Assembly: GCA_963835705.1 (NCBI GenBank)
Contig: CAWIGR010000004.1
Coordinates: 1-64,000 of the forward strand
Direction: 5' to 3'
Length of the DNA: 64,000 nucleotides
Source of the DNA: JACVRW01 sp963835705
Lineage (GTDB): Bacteria > Actinomycetota > Thermoleophilia > Solirubrobacterales > Thermoleophilaceae
How positions within the stretch are numbered: position 1 is the stretch's first letter; every line of letters begins with the position of its first letter. Positions 32,250 to 43,435 of the stretch are shown here, piece after piece. The notes under the pieces are model-generated. The model did no database searches, was not told the origin of the DNA, and saw only the letters and a list, made by a program, of their open reading frames with translations. The translations under genes and the position numbers were made by a program.

Positions 32250-34024
32250 GCCGTCTGTCCCATCACCGCGTCGAGCTCGCCTCGCACCCGCTGCTCGGCC
32301 GCTGCCAGCTCGCTCTGGCGCGCGTGGTCGCCGCCCTGGGCGGCACGCCGGATCTCGCGCTCGATGCGCCGCTTCTCCAGCTGGAGGATGCTCATCCGGA
32401 GAACGGCCTCCGGGCTGGCCGGCTGCTCCTGAGCCGCGAGGGCGACGTCCGTGACGAGCGCAGCCAGCGCCGGCTGGTCCTCGGGCAGGCCGGCGAGGGG
32501 ATCGTCGAAGTGCGCGGCGAGGTGCTCGCGCGCACGGCGGGTGGCGTCGGAGGAGAGCTGGTCATCCGTCGGGAGGGAAAGGTAGCTGCGACCGAGGTCG
32601 TCGCTGGCCAGACAGCGCGAGAGGAACTCGCGTTCAGCGCGAAACGCTACCTCGCCGGCGGAAGCGCCCGCGGGGAATGCCGGCCCCGGATCGCGTCTCG
32701 GAGGCGCGGCCGTCGGCGAGGGAACCGGCGCGGAGGAGGCGAAGGCGGTGCGGACCCGGTGGCCGGGCACGTCGAGACGGTCCGCGACTTCGCGGACCAG
32801 CTCGTCCCGCATGGCACTGCCTTCGGTCGTGTGCTCGGCGATCAACCGGGCCGCCTCCTCTAGTGCGCGATCCCTTCCGGTTGGAGAGTCCAGGTCAGCA
32901 TCGGCAAGAACGCGCCGAACCTGAAACTGCATCATCGGCAGGGCCCGGTCGAGCCGCCCCCGGAACGCCTCGGCCTCACCGGCGGCGATCAGGTCCGCGG
33001 GGTCCTTTCCCGCCGGCATCTCCACCACCCGCAGGGCCACGCCGCCGCCGGTCCGCGCGGCGCGCAGCATGGCCTCCTGGCCGGATCGGTCGGCGTCGAG
33101 GGCGAGGACCACGAGGTTGGCGGCCTTGCTCAACTCGGCCATCTGCTCCGCTGTCAGGGCGGTGCCCATTATCGCCACCGATTCCCGGATCCCGGCCTGG
33201 TGAAGAGCAAGCACGTCGGTGTAACCCTCGGCTACCACGATCCGGCCGCCCTTTGCCGCATGAGACCGGGCCAAATGAAGCCCGAAGAGCTGCCGGCCCT
33301 TGTGAAAGACGTCGTTTTCAGACGTGTTGAGGTACTTCGGCCCGCGCCCCTCGCCCATCGCCCGCGCGCCGAAGCCGAGCACCTGCCCGCGCCGGTCGGC
33401 AAGCGGAAACATGATTCGCCCGCGAAAGCGGTCGTAGATGCCCCCCTGGCGCCCGGGCTGGGCAAGGCCTGCCTCCACCAGCTCCTGCTGCCGGAAGCCG
33501 CCCTCCTGGGCGCCCACGACCATCCGGTCCCAGGCGCTCGGCGAGTAGCCGATCCGGAACTCGCGCAGGGTCTCCTCCGACAGGCCGCGCCCGGCCAGAT
33601 AGTCGCGCGCCGCGCCTGCCTCCTTGGAGTCGAAGAGGTACGCCGAGTAGAAGCGCGCCGCCCGGTCGAGCAGCGAGTGCAGGCGCGCCCGGCGGCGGCG
33701 GCGCTCCTCCGCCCGCGGGTCGTCGTTCTCGCGCTCGAGACGCACGCCGTAGCGGTCGGCGAGCAGCTCCACGGCGTCCACGAAGTCGAGCCCCTCCGCC
33801 TGCTCCACGAACCCGATCGCGTCGCCCTTGGCCTGACACCCGAAGCAGTAGAAGAGCTTCTCCTCGGCGTTGACCGAGAAGGAAGCGGTGCGCTCGTCGT
33901 GGAACGGGCACAGCCCCGTGAAGCGCGACCCCACCCGCCGCAGGTCGGTCTTCGCGCCCACCAGCTCGACCATGTCGACCGCGTCGCGCAGCCGGTCGAT
34001 CGACTCTCTCGTGAAGAGGCCCAT
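32246..34024 (-). CDS. dnaG: DNA primase
   Basis: This 592-residue primase makes RNA primers for replication. The N-terminal CHC2-type zinc finger reads CPFHDERTASFSVNAEEKLF and YCFGCQAKGDAIGF. The Toprim core has VVAEGYTDVLALHQAG (Glu) and LALDADRSGQEAMLRA (DxD-type metal site), preceded by RFRGRIMFPLADRRGQVLGF. The C-terminal helicase-binding region is Pro/Ala-rich, then helical. It is joined by ATGA overlaps to dgt upstream and sigA downstream. Confidence 0.95.
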   Translation of the reverse strand: MGLFTRESIDRLRDAVDMVELVGAKTDLRRVGSRFTGLCPFHDERTASFSVNAEEKLFYCFGCQAKGDAIGFVEQAEGLDFVDAVELLADRYGVRLERENDDPRAEERRRRRARLHSLLDRAARFYSAYLFDSKEAGAARDYLAGRGLSEETLREFRIGYSPSAWDRMVVGAQEGGFRQQELVEAGLAQPGRQGGIYDRFRGRIMFPLADRRGQVLGFGARAMGEGRGPKYLNTSENDVFHKGRQLFGLHLARSHAAKGGRIVVAEGYTDVLALHQAGIRESVAIMGTALTAEQMAELSKAANLVVLALDADRSGQEAMLRAARTGGGVALRVVEMPAGKDPADLIAAGEAEAFRGRLDRALPMMQFQVRRVLADADLDSPTGRDRALEEAARLIAEHTTEGSAMRDELVREVADRLDVPGHRVRTAFASSAPVPSPTAAPPRRDPGPAFPAGASAGEVAFRAEREFLSRCLASDDLGRSYLSLPTDDQLSSDATRRAREHLAAHFDDPLAGLPEDQPALAALVTDVALAAQEQPASPEAVLRMSILQLEKRRIEREIRRAAQGGDHARQSELAAAEQRVRGELDAVMGQTA

Positions 34025-34998
34025 CAGAGCTCGACGTAGGCCTTGATCGCGAAGCGGTCGGTCATCCCTGCAAGCCAGTCCACCACGCGCTGCTCTTCTG
34101 ACGCGTCCGCCGTCAGGGGCGGCGGGGGTCGCTCGACGTAGTGCTCGAACAGCCCGCGCACAATGCCCTCGACGCGCGGCTTGTCGGGCTGCGCGTCAGG
34201 CGACAGGTAGACCCGCTCGAACATGAACTCCCGAAGGCGAAGCATTGCGCCGCCCACTTCCTCCCCCTGCACGATGTCGCCGGCCTCCTCGGAGCGGTCG
34301 AGCAGGTCCACCACCAGCGTCTCGATCCGCGCCGACCCGGTGGAGCCCAGCAGGTCGATCTCCTCGCGCGGCAGGTCCTCGAAGCGCAGCACGCCGGCGC
34401 GGAGCGCGTCGTCGATGTCGTGGTTGATGTAGGCGATCCGGTCCACCACGCGCACGATGCGGCCCTCCAGGCTCCCGGGCGGCTCCGGCCCCGTGTGGCG
34501 CAGTATCCCGTCGCGCACCGGCTCGGTCAGGTTGAGGCGCTCGATCCGCTCCACCACCCGAAGGGAGTGCTCGTTGTGGCGGAACGCGTGGCCCCACTGC
34601 GAACGCACGCACTCGTCGAGCACCGCCTCCCCGACGTGCCCGAACGGCGGGTGCCCCAGGTCGTGGCCGAGCCCGATCGCCTCGGTCAGGTCCTCGTTGA
34701 GGCCGAGCGCGCGGGCCACGTTGCGGGCGATGCCGCAGGCCTCGAGCGTGTGGGTCAGGCGGGTGCGGTAGTGGTCCCCCTCCGGCGCGACGAACACCTG
34801 GGTCTTGTGCTTGAGGCGCCGGAATGCCTTGGAGTGCACGATCCGGTCGCGGTCGCGCTGGAACGGCGTGCGGTGGTCGGAATCCGGCTCGGGCAGTTCG
34901 CGTAGCGCCGGGTACGAGCGCGTGGCGAGCGGCGACAGCTGCTGCTCGTATCGCTCGACCCGGTCGCGGAAGCTTGCGCGTGCGGAGGCCTGGGCCAT
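34024..34998 (-). CDS. dgt: Deoxyguanosinetriphosphate triphosphohydrolase-like HD protein
   Basis: This 324-residue HD-domain dNTPase hydrolyses dGTP or other dNTPs to the nucleoside and triphosphate, balancing pools. Motifs are RTPFQRDRDRIVHSKAFRRL, RTRLTHTLEACGIARNVARA (first His), GLGHDLGHPPFGHVGEAVLD (HD pair) and RIVRVVDRIAYINHDIDDAL (last Asp). It lies directly upstream of dnaG, as in many Gram-positive genomes. The ATG at 34998 is used; a TACGCT box lies 11 nt upstream, giving a leader of only a few bases. Confidence 0.92.
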   Translation of the reverse strand: MAQASARASFRDRVERYEQQLSPLATRSYPALRELPEPDSDHRTPFQRDRDRIVHSKAFRRLKHKTQVFVAPEGDHYRTRLTHTLEACGIARNVARALGLNEDLTEAIGLGHDLGHPPFGHVGEAVLDECVRSQWGHAFRHNEHSLRVVERIERLNLTEPVRDGILRHTGPEPPGSLEGRIVRVVDRIAYINHDIDDALRAGVLRFEDLPREEIDLLGSTGSARIETLVVDLLDRSEEAGDIVQGEEVGGAMLRLREFMFERVYLSPDAQPDKPRVEGIVRGLFEHYVERPPPPLTADASEEQRVVDWLAGMTDRFAIKAYVEL

Positions 34999-35015
34999 GT
35001 GCCCTGGCGAGCGTA

Positions 35016-35402
35016 CTAGTGCTGCGCTGCGGCCTGCTCGGCGAGGGATCGGAAGCCGGCCGCGGTGTTGTAGAGGTGGTACAGGAGGAAGCCCCGCGCG
35101 AGCTCGGGCCGGCATCGCGCGTCGAGCGTCTTGTAGGCCACGGCGTCCTGCAGGGTCGCACCCTCCCTGCGCGGTCCCGCCGCCACCTCCTCGAGCCGGT
35201 CGACCGTGTTCGCGCGCTGATGCGCCGGCGCGGCGCGCCACTCTCGGCAGGTGGCCGTCTGGAGCCGCGCGCCCGGCCCCAGCGGGCCGCCCTTGGGCGC
35301 CGCCGCTCGCTCCGAAGCGCCGTCGTCGCCGCACCCCGCCACGAGGACGGCGGCGCAGAGGACGACGGCCGGCCTCACAAGCGGTCGCGGAACGGAGCGC
35401 AT
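35016..35402 (-). CDS. Small predicted lipoprotein
   Basis: This 128-residue protein has a lipoprotein signal (VVLCAAVLVAGC, lipobox VAGC) followed by a Gly/Ala-rich linker. The mature domain is helical and includes CREWRAAPAHQRANTVDRLE, DAVAYKTLDARCRPELARG and LLYHLYNTAAGFRSL; its two cysteines may pair. It starts inside the 3' end of the beta-helix gene (28-base overlap), so the two are likely co-expressed. The family is not recognised. Confidence 0.7.
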   Translation of the reverse strand: MRSVPRPLVRPAVVLCAAVLVAGCGDDGASERAAAPKGGPLGPGARLQTATCREWRAAPAHQRANTVDRLEEVAAGPRREGATLQDAVAYKTLDARCRPELARGFLLYHLYNTAAGFRSLAEQAAAQH

Positions 35403-37264
35403 GTGAGCGTGGTTCCGCTCAGGGCGCAGAAGTCGAACAGCGGGGCCGTGAGCCTCGTGCGGGCGGCGGGATCGGCCATTGGGGACGTCATCGACCGGGC
35501 CGCCGACTGCGCGGAGCTCGACGGCTTCGGGGGAGTCCTGAACCACGGGCAGGCGTTCGGGTCGTAGGTGTCGGTCTCGATCGCAGCCGCGCAGGTGAGC
35601 AACTCGCTCGACTGCACACCGTAGGTGGCGCCCTGGCTCGTGTTCCGGCAATTCGATGGGAGGACCGGCGCGGGCGGGGAAGTCGTGACCCTGCCGTTGT
35701 CGAACCAGCAGTTGTTCCGCTGCTGCGGGGCGTCGTCCCACCAGAAGTCCACGCCGTTCGGGCGGCGGTCGCCGCTCGGCGTGCGCCCCATGACGTTGTC
35801 GTGCTGGCGATTGCGGTGCGCCACCGAGTTCATGCCGCTCGAGTCCGACAGAGCGTCGGGCACGTGGAACAGCATCGTGCCCCGCCGCCAGTTGTTCCAG
35901 ATCCGGTTGCCCCGGATCTGGTTGCCGTTCCCGCCGGCGATCAGGATGCCCACGCCCACCGGCACGGGCACGCGCGGCTCCACGTCCGAGCCGGCCGCGA
36001 AGGAGTTGAAGTTGTTCGAGTAGATGTTGTTGTTCTCGAACACCGCGCCGTCCTGCGGATAGCCGGGGTGACCGCCGGCGAAGAGCGAGTCGGTCGCGAT
36101 GGCGGTCGTGTTGTCGTAGAAGTTGTTCCCCGCCACCCGCGTGGCGTTGCCCATCGTGCCCGAGTAGCCGAGCGTGTTGTGGTGAGAGTCGCAGCGCGTG
36201 ATGAGCTGGTTCAGGCGGCGGGCGCCCTCGGTGGTCTGCTCTGCCGTCTCCGGTGCGGCGCCGGGGTAGACGCCGGCGTCGCCGGAGCCCATCGCCTCGC
36301 AGTCCTTGGTCACCCCGTGGTCGGAGGTGAACGTAAGCGTCCCGTACTCCTTGTTGTAGAAGGCCTTGAAGCGGGCCAGCAGGTAGCCGTCCGCCTCGTG
36401 CACGTAGATGCCGTGCTCCTTCGCGTGCGCGAACGTCATCCTGCGAAGCACGAAACCGTCGGTCCGGTCGGCGCGGATACCGACGTCCTTGATCGGGTCG
36501 GCCGGCCCGCGCAGCTCGGTCGCAAGCGGCCTCCGGGCGAGGTCGACCACCACGTCGTCGGCCTTTATGCCCGAGCCCTCGATCTGCAGGTTGCAGCGGA
36601 TGCAGGCGCCCTCGTCGGGTATGCCGCGCCGGTTCTCGCGCGGCGGGAACGGCACCGCCTCCTTGCTCAGCTTGCGTCCCTGGACGAAGATCAGGCTCTG
36701 GTCGTTGGGGCATTTGACCTGGTAGCGGTAGGTCGCCGCGCCCTGCCCGTTCTCGGACTCCTCCTCGAACTGGACGCACTTGGGGTCGTCGGTCGGCTTG
36801 CGGCGCGACGGCTCCTCCAGGTACAGGCCCGGCATCACGACCACGCGGTCGTTGTTCCCGGCCCGGTTCACCGCCGCCTGGATGTGGCGGAAGCGGCAGC
36901 GCTCAGCGAGCTCCCGGTTGAGGTCGGCCCACCGCCTCGCCTCGTCCTTCGAGAGACGCTTGGTGCGGCCCTTCGGCCGCCACTTCCAGCCCTCCTCGCG
37001 CGCGCTGCGGATCGAGCGTATGGCCTTGCGCAGCGAATTCGACTTGCAGACGACGTAGGTGTCGCCGCGCGCGCTCTTGTCGAGAGCGGATCCCAGACTG
37101 CGCGCCTTCGGCACCTTGCCGCCGGCCGCCGGCTTCACGCTCCGGTCGGGCGCCGGCTTCGGCCAGTACGAGCTGCGCTCCACGTGTCCGACCGCCACCC
37201 CGGTGGCGATCGCAAGCAGAGCGGTGGTTGCAGCGAGGAGTGAAAGCAGGCGGCGAGCGGACAT
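35375..37264 (-). CDS. Secreted right-handed parallel beta-helix protein
   Basis: This 629-residue exported protein has a signal peptide (LLSLLAATTALLAIATGVAV). From about residue 125 there are repeating beta-helix rungs with Asn ladders, for example HIQAAVNRAGNNDRVVVMPG, GFVLRRMTFAHAKEHGIYVH, NLGYSG-like turns, FENNNIYSNNFNSF and GNGNQIRGNRIWNN. This NosD/pectate-lyase-like fold suggests polysaccharide binding or lysis; catalytic residues are not evident. Several Cys may form disulphides. The ATG has TAAGTT ending 6 nt upstream and no SD, so it is leaderless-type. Confidence 0.82.
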   Translation of the reverse strand: MSARRLLSLLAATTALLAIATGVAVGHVERSSYWPKPAPDRSVKPAAGGKVPKARSLGSALDKSARGDTYVVCKSNSLRKAIRSIRSAREEGWKWRPKGRTKRLSKDEARRWADLNRELAERCRFRHIQAAVNRAGNNDRVVVMPGLYLEEPSRRKPTDDPKCVQFEEESENGQGAATYRYQVKCPNDQSLIFVQGRKLSKEAVPFPPRENRRGIPDEGACIRCNLQIEGSGIKADDVVVDLARRPLATELRGPADPIKDVGIRADRTDGFVLRRMTFAHAKEHGIYVHEADGYLLARFKAFYNKEYGTLTFTSDHGVTKDCEAMGSGDAGVYPGAAPETAEQTTEGARRLNQLITRCDSHHNTLGYSGTMGNATRVAGNNFYDNTTAIATDSLFAGGHPGYPQDGAVFENNNIYSNNFNSFAAGSDVEPRVPVPVGVGILIAGGNGNQIRGNRIWNNWRRGTMLFHVPDALSDSSGMNSVAHRNRQHDNVMGRTPSGDRRPNGVDFWWDDAPQQRNNCWFDNGRVTTSPPAPVLPSNCRNTSQGATYGVQSSELLTCAAAIETDTYDPNACPWFRTPPKPSSSAQSAARSMTSPMADPAARTRLTAPLFDFCALSGTTLTCAPFRDRL

Positions 37265-37270
37265 GGTGGG

Positions 37271-37276
37271 AACTTA
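37271..37276 (-). promoter_or_regulatory. -10 box TAAGTT of a leaderless promoter (beta-helix gene)
   Basis: TAAGTT on the minus strand ends 6 nt before the ATG at 37264; no SD is present in the 24-base gap to ppdK. Confidence 0.5.
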
Positions 37277-37288
37277 ACTGCTGGGACC

Positions 37289-39913
<2,625 letters not shown>

Positions 39914-39920
39914 CGCCAGG

Positions 39921-39926
39921 ATCCTA
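39921..39926 (-). promoter_or_regulatory. -10 box TAGGAT of a leaderless promoter (ppdK)
   Basis: TAGGAT on the minus strand ends 7 nt before the TTG at 39913. It abuts the inverted repeat at 39925-39946. Confidence 0.45.
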
Positions 39927-39946
39927 TTCCCGGTTCCCCGGGAATA
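39925..39946. promoter_or_regulatory. 22-bp inverted repeat TATTCCCGG-TTCC-CCGGGAATA
   Basis: Perfect 9-bp arms with a 4-bp spacer, between ppdK and the divergent membrane gene (39956) and overlapping the presumed ppdK -10 box by two bases. It has the geometry of a dimeric repressor operator. Confidence 0.55.
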
Positions 39947-39955
39947 CGCCATCCG

Positions 39956-40561
39956 GTGAAGCTATATCCCTCCCAGCCGGCGGCGCGACGGCGCACTCTG
40001 ACGAGCGACCTGCTCGCCCTCCTGCTGATCGGGCTGTTCGCGGTGATCGGGCTTAAGGTGCACGACGCGGTGGACCAGCTCGCGGTCCTCGGGACCGGCG
40101 TGAAGGACGCCGGGGGCGCCGTGACGGAAGGGTTCGGCGCGGCCGGCGAGGCCGTCTCGGGCGCCCCGCTGGTGGGAGACGAGCTGGGCGAGGCGCTCGG
40201 CGAGGCCGGCGAGGCCACCGGCGGCCCGGTCGAGGAGGCCGGCCGCGAGGGCGAGGAGGCGGTGCACGACCTCGCGCTGCTGCTCGGCCTCCTGGTCTTC
40301 CTGCTGCCGACCGCGGTGTACGTCTGGCAGGTCGGCCCGCGCCGGCTTCGCCAGATCCGGACCCTGAGCGACACCTCCCGGGCGCTGAGCGGTGAGATGA
40401 CCCCGGCGCGCCGCCAGGCGCTCGCGATGCGGGCCGCCTTCGGCCTGCCGTTCGCGCGGCTCCTGCGCCACACGCCGGACCCGATCGGCGACTTCGTCAA
40501 GGATCGCTACGACCCGCTGCTCGAGGCGCTGTACGAGGACGCGGAGATGCGCACGCCCTAG
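39956..40561 (+). CDS. Two-transmembrane protein of unknown function
   Basis: This 201-residue protein starts at a GTG. Transmembrane helix 1 is at about 18-40 (LLALLLIGLFAVIGLKVHDA). A Gly/Ala/Glu-rich external or flexible region follows (DAGGAVTEGFGAAGEAVSGA), then helix 2 at about 102-122 (LALLLGLLVFLLPTAVYVWQ) and a basic cytosolic tail with RRQALAMRAAFGLPFARLL. It is divergent from ppdK across the inverted repeat. No family recognised. Its stop overlaps the end of recO on the other strand. Confidence 0.65.
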   Translation: MKLYPSQPAARRRTLTSDLLALLLIGLFAVIGLKVHDAVDQLAVLGTGVKDAGGAVTEGFGAAGEAVSGAPLVGDELGEALGEAGEATGGPVEEAGREGEEAVHDLALLLGLLVFLLPTAVYVWQVGPRRLRQIRTLSDTSRALSGEMTPARRQALAMRAAFGLPFARLLRHTPDPIGDFVKDRYDPLLEALYEDAEMRTP

Positions 40562-41274
40562 GCGATCCGCCGGAGCCGAACGTGCGCGTGGTACTCGAGC
40601 GTCTCGGCTATCGCCCGGTCGGCCTGCGACAGCGCCGCCGCCGGCGCCTGTGGCGTCTCCGACAGCGGCCGCGCCAGCGCGCCGACCAGGAAGCGGTGGG
40701 CCTCCTCGCCGAGCGGGAACGAGCCCGCCTCGCACCCGGCGCAGACCACCCCGCCCGCGCTCGGCGAGAACGCGCCCAGGTGCTCCTCCTCCCCGCAGGC
40801 GGCGCACGAGCCCAGCTCCGGGGCGAACCCGGCGCTCAGCAGCAGCTTCAGGCGGAAGGCGAGCGCCTGGGCGCGGCCGGCGGCGTCCGCGCTCGCGTCG
40901 AGCAGCGCCAGCTCGTGGCAGAGCAGGTTGTAGGCGGGACGGTTCGGCTCGCTCGAGTCGAGCAGCCGCAGGACCGCCTCGCAGGCCTGCGTGGCGCACT
41001 CGAGCGACGCGCGCCGCTCGCGCAGCGCCGGGTGGACGTGCACGCTGTCGGCCTGGCTGACGGTGGACAGCTCGCCGCGGCCTTCGTGCATCACGAGGCG
41101 GACCCGGCTGAGCGGCTCGAGCCGGCCCCCCAGGCGCGACTTCACCCGCCGGACGCCCTTGGCGACCGCCCCCACCCGGCCGCGGTCGGGGGTGTAGAGG
41201 TGCAGGACGCGATCGGCCTCGCCGTAGCGGATCGAGCGCAGCACGACCGCTTCCGTCTTGTACGAACCGCCCAC
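40558..41274 (-). CDS. recO: DNA repair protein RecO
   Basis: This 238-residue RecO loads RecA onto SSB-coated DNA with RecR. The N-terminal OB-fold begins SYKTEAVVLRSIRYGEADRV, followed by GRVGAVAKGVRRVKSRLGGR. The zinc-binding C-terminal part has CAACGEEEHLGAFSPSAGG and VCAGC. It starts with GTG and diverges from glutaredoxin across 20 bases. Length and motifs are normal. Confidence 0.92.
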   Translation of the reverse strand: MGGSYKTEAVVLRSIRYGEADRVLHLYTPDRGRVGAVAKGVRRVKSRLGGRLEPLSRVRLVMHEGRGELSTVSQADSVHVHPALRERRASLECATQACEAVLRLLDSSEPNRPAYNLLCHELALLDASADAAGRAQALAFRLKLLLSAGFAPELGSCAACGEEEHLGAFSPSAGGVVCAGCEAGSFPLGEEAHRFLVGALARPLSETPQAPAAALSQADRAIAETLEYHAHVRLRRIA

Positions 41275-41294
41275 ACCCCTAGACTCTGAACGGG

Positions 41295-41579
41295 ATGGCG
41301 GACGAGAAGGGGATGGCGAGCCCGAACGGGAGGGTGACCCTCTACACCACCGAGCCGTGCGGCTTCTGCCGCCAGGCGAAGACGCTGCTGCAGACGCGCG
41401 GCGTGGACTATCTCGAGGTCAACCTCACAAAGGACCCCGACGGCCGCGCCGACCTCGTCGCCCTCACCGGCCAGATGACGTTCCCGCAGATAGTGGTGGG
41501 GAAGCGGGCGATCGGCGGCTTCCGCGAGCTGCTCGAGGCCGACCGGGCCGGGACGCTCGACGAGCTACTTGCGGCGTAG
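41295..41579 (+). CDS. Glutaredoxin-like protein
   Basis: This 94-residue thioredoxin-fold redox protein has the active site CGFC in LYTTEPCGFCRQAKTLLQTR, the TFPQIVVGKRAIGGF cis-Pro and GG loop, and a C-terminal helix. In actinobacteria such proteins may act as mycoredoxins or with other thiols. A TAGACT box (41280-41285) lies 9 nt before the ATG, giving a 2-3-nt leader at most. The 3' end overlaps mutM by 15 bases, tail to tail. Confidence 0.87.
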   Translation: MADEKGMASPNGRVTLYTTEPCGFCRQAKTLLQTRGVDYLEVNLTKDPDGRADLVALTGQMTFPQIVVGKRAIGGFRELLEADRAGTLDELLAA

Positions 41580-42413
41580 CCGCTGGCAGCGCGGGCAGAT
41601 GTACGTGCCCCGGCCGGCGGCCCTGAGCTTCAGGATCGTGGCTCCGCAGCGCGGGCACGGCTCCCCTTCGCGCGTGTGCACCAGGAAGCGGTCCTGGAAG
41701 CTGCCCTCGGCGCCGTCCACCTGGCGGTAGTCGTCGATCGACGCGCCCTTCGCGTCGATCCCGGCCTCGAGCGTCTCCACGACCGCGTCCCGGAGCGCCT
41801 CCACCTGCGGGCGCCGCAGCGTGCCGACGGGGCGAAGCGGGTGGATCCGGGCGCGGAAGAGCGCCTCGTCGGCGTAGATGTTGCCCACGCCCGCGACCCG
41901 CTCCTGGGTGAGCAGGAACGCCTTCACGGGCTGCTTGCGCCCGCGCGCCATCGCGCGGAGGGCCTCCGCGGTGAAGTCCGGGCTGAGCGGCTCCACGCCG
42001 AGCCGCGACGCGAAGTACTCGGCCAGGGCGTCGCTTCCGAGCAGCACGTCGCCGGTGCCGAAGCGGCGCACGTCCACGAAGAGCAGGCGGTCGAGGCCGC
42101 CGCCGCCGAGCTGGAAGCGCACCCGCAGGTGTGCCCGCTCCGGGTCGTCCTCGGCGGCCGGCACGAGCAGCAGGTTGCCGGTCATGCGCAGGTGCATCAC
42201 GAGGTGCACGTCGTCCTCGAACGACACGACGAGGTACTTGCCGCGCCTCCAGAGCCGCTCGATGAGCCGTCCGTTGAGCGCGTCCGAGACCGCCTCGGGC
42301 GGGGCCGGCTCGCACCAGCGCGGGTCGCGCACCTCGATGCGCTCGAGGCGACGACCCTCGAGCGCGGGCGCCAGCTGGCGGCGGATCGTCTCGACCTCGG
42401 GCAGCTCGGGCAT
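41565..42413 (-). CDS. mutM: Formamidopyrimidine-DNA glycosylase
   Basis: This 282-residue bifunctional glycosylase/AP lyase removes 8-oxoguanine. The catalytic N terminus is MPELPEVETIRR (Pro2, Glu3), with the conserved Lys in RRGKYLVV. The helix-two-turn-helix is in ERVAGVGNIYADEALFRARI, and the C-terminal zinc finger is CPRCG...YICPRCQRLRRK. A TAGGCT box (42422-42427, minus strand) ends 8 nt before the ATG and there is no SD. Confidence 0.94.
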   Translation of the reverse strand: MPELPEVETIRRQLAPALEGRRLERIEVRDPRWCEPAPPEAVSDALNGRLIERLWRRGKYLVVSFEDDVHLVMHLRMTGNLLLVPAAEDDPERAHLRVRFQLGGGGLDRLLFVDVRRFGTGDVLLGSDALAEYFASRLGVEPLSPDFTAEALRAMARGRKQPVKAFLLTQERVAGVGNIYADEALFRARIHPLRPVGTLRRPQVEALRDAVVETLEAGIDAKGASIDDYRQVDGAEGSFQDRFLVHTREGEPCPRCGATILKLRAAGRGTYICPRCQRLRRK

Positions 42414-42421
42414 GTCACCCG

Positions 42422-42427
42422 AGCCTA
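42422..42427 (-). promoter_or_regulatory. -10 box TAGGCT of a leaderless promoter (mutM)
   Basis: TAGGCT on the minus strand ends 8 nt before the mutM ATG; no SD. Confidence 0.5.
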
Positions 42428-42436
42428 TTAGGGGGG

Positions 42437-43381
42437 TCAGCCCGCGGTCGCCCGGGGATGCGCCTTGAAGTACACGTCCTTCAGCCGCTCGCTCGACAGG
42501 TGCGTGTAGAGCTGCGTCGTCGACACGTCGGCGTGGCCCAGCATCTCCTGCACCGAGCGAAGGTCGCAGCCCCCCGCCAGCAGATGCGTGGCGAATGTGT
42601 GGCGGAGCGTGTGAGGGCTCATTCGGTCGGCCAGTCCCGCGCTCGTGGCGTGGCGGCGGACGATCTTGTAGAGCCCCTGGCGCGTCAGCTTGTCGCCGCG
42701 GAAGTTCACGAACAGATGCGCCTCCAGCCCGTTCTTCACGAGGCCGGGGCGCCCGCGCTCGAGGTATACGCGCAGCGCCCGCAGCGCCGCCTGACCGATC
42801 GGGACGATGCGCTCCTTCGACCCCTTGCCCCGGGCCCGCAGGACGCGCTCCTCGAGGTCCACGTCGCCCAGCTCCAGGCCGATCGCCTCCGAGGCCCGCA
42901 GCCCGCAGGCGTACATCAGCTCGAGCAGGGCGCGGTCGCGGAGGGCGTGAGGGTCGGTGCCGCGGGGCTGCGCCAGGAGGTGGTCGATCTCGCCGCGGGT
43001 GAGCACGTGCGGCAGCTTGCGGCTGCGCCGCGGCGCGCTGAGGCCCGCGGTGGGATCGGAATCGCGCAGGCCCTCGCGGCGCAGGTGGCGGTAGAAGGAG
43101 CGCAGGCAGGCGGACTTGCGGTGGATCGTGGCGGGCGAGGAAGGGCGGTGGTCCGCGTCGCCGGTCGCGAGCCGGGTGAGGAAGTCGCCGATGTCGCCCG
43201 TGTCGGCGTCAACCGCGCTGCGCCCGCGCTCCCCGAGGAAGCGCCCGAACTGCAGCAGGTCGCCGCGATAGGCCTCGAGCGTGTTGCGCGACAGCCCGCG
43301 CTCGAACTCGAGGTAGGCGAGGAAGTCGAGCATCAGGTGCTCGTGCCGGCGTTCCGCGACTGGTCTTTCGATCGTTGCCAT
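42437..43381 (-). CDS. xerD: Site-specific tyrosine recombinase XerD
   Basis: This 314-residue recombinase resolves chromosome dimers at dif, normally with XerC. The N-terminal SAM-like domain contains LDFLAYLEFERGLSRNTLEA. The catalytic residues are all present: Arg in YACGLRASEAIGLE, Lys in GKGSKERIVPIG, His/Arg in PHTLRHTFATHLL, His in LGHADVSTTQLYTH and Tyr within the same segment. The typical ending VYFKAHPRA is retained. It is chromosomal housekeeping, not part of the island. Confidence 0.9.
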   Translation of the reverse strand: MATIERPVAERRHEHLMLDFLAYLEFERGLSRNTLEAYRGDLLQFGRFLGERGRSAVDADTGDIGDFLTRLATGDADHRPSSPATIHRKSACLRSFYRHLRREGLRDSDPTAGLSAPRRSRKLPHVLTRGEIDHLLAQPRGTDPHALRDRALLELMYACGLRASEAIGLELGDVDLEERVLRARGKGSKERIVPIGQAALRALRVYLERGRPGLVKNGLEAHLFVNFRGDKLTRQGLYKIVRRHATSAGLADRMSPHTLRHTFATHLLAGGCDLRSVQEMLGHADVSTTQLYTHLSSERLKDVYFKAHPRATAG

Positions 43382-43435
43382 CCACCACTCGGTTCGGCCG
43401 AGCGGCCGGCATCCCTTGACGCTGCAAGATGCGCG

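Noticed and set aside
39914..39952. ppdK start at the ATG 39952.
   Set aside because: It would place a perfect operator-like repeat in the coding region and leave three bases to the divergent gene; TTG 39913 matches the family length and promoter geometry. Not excluded.
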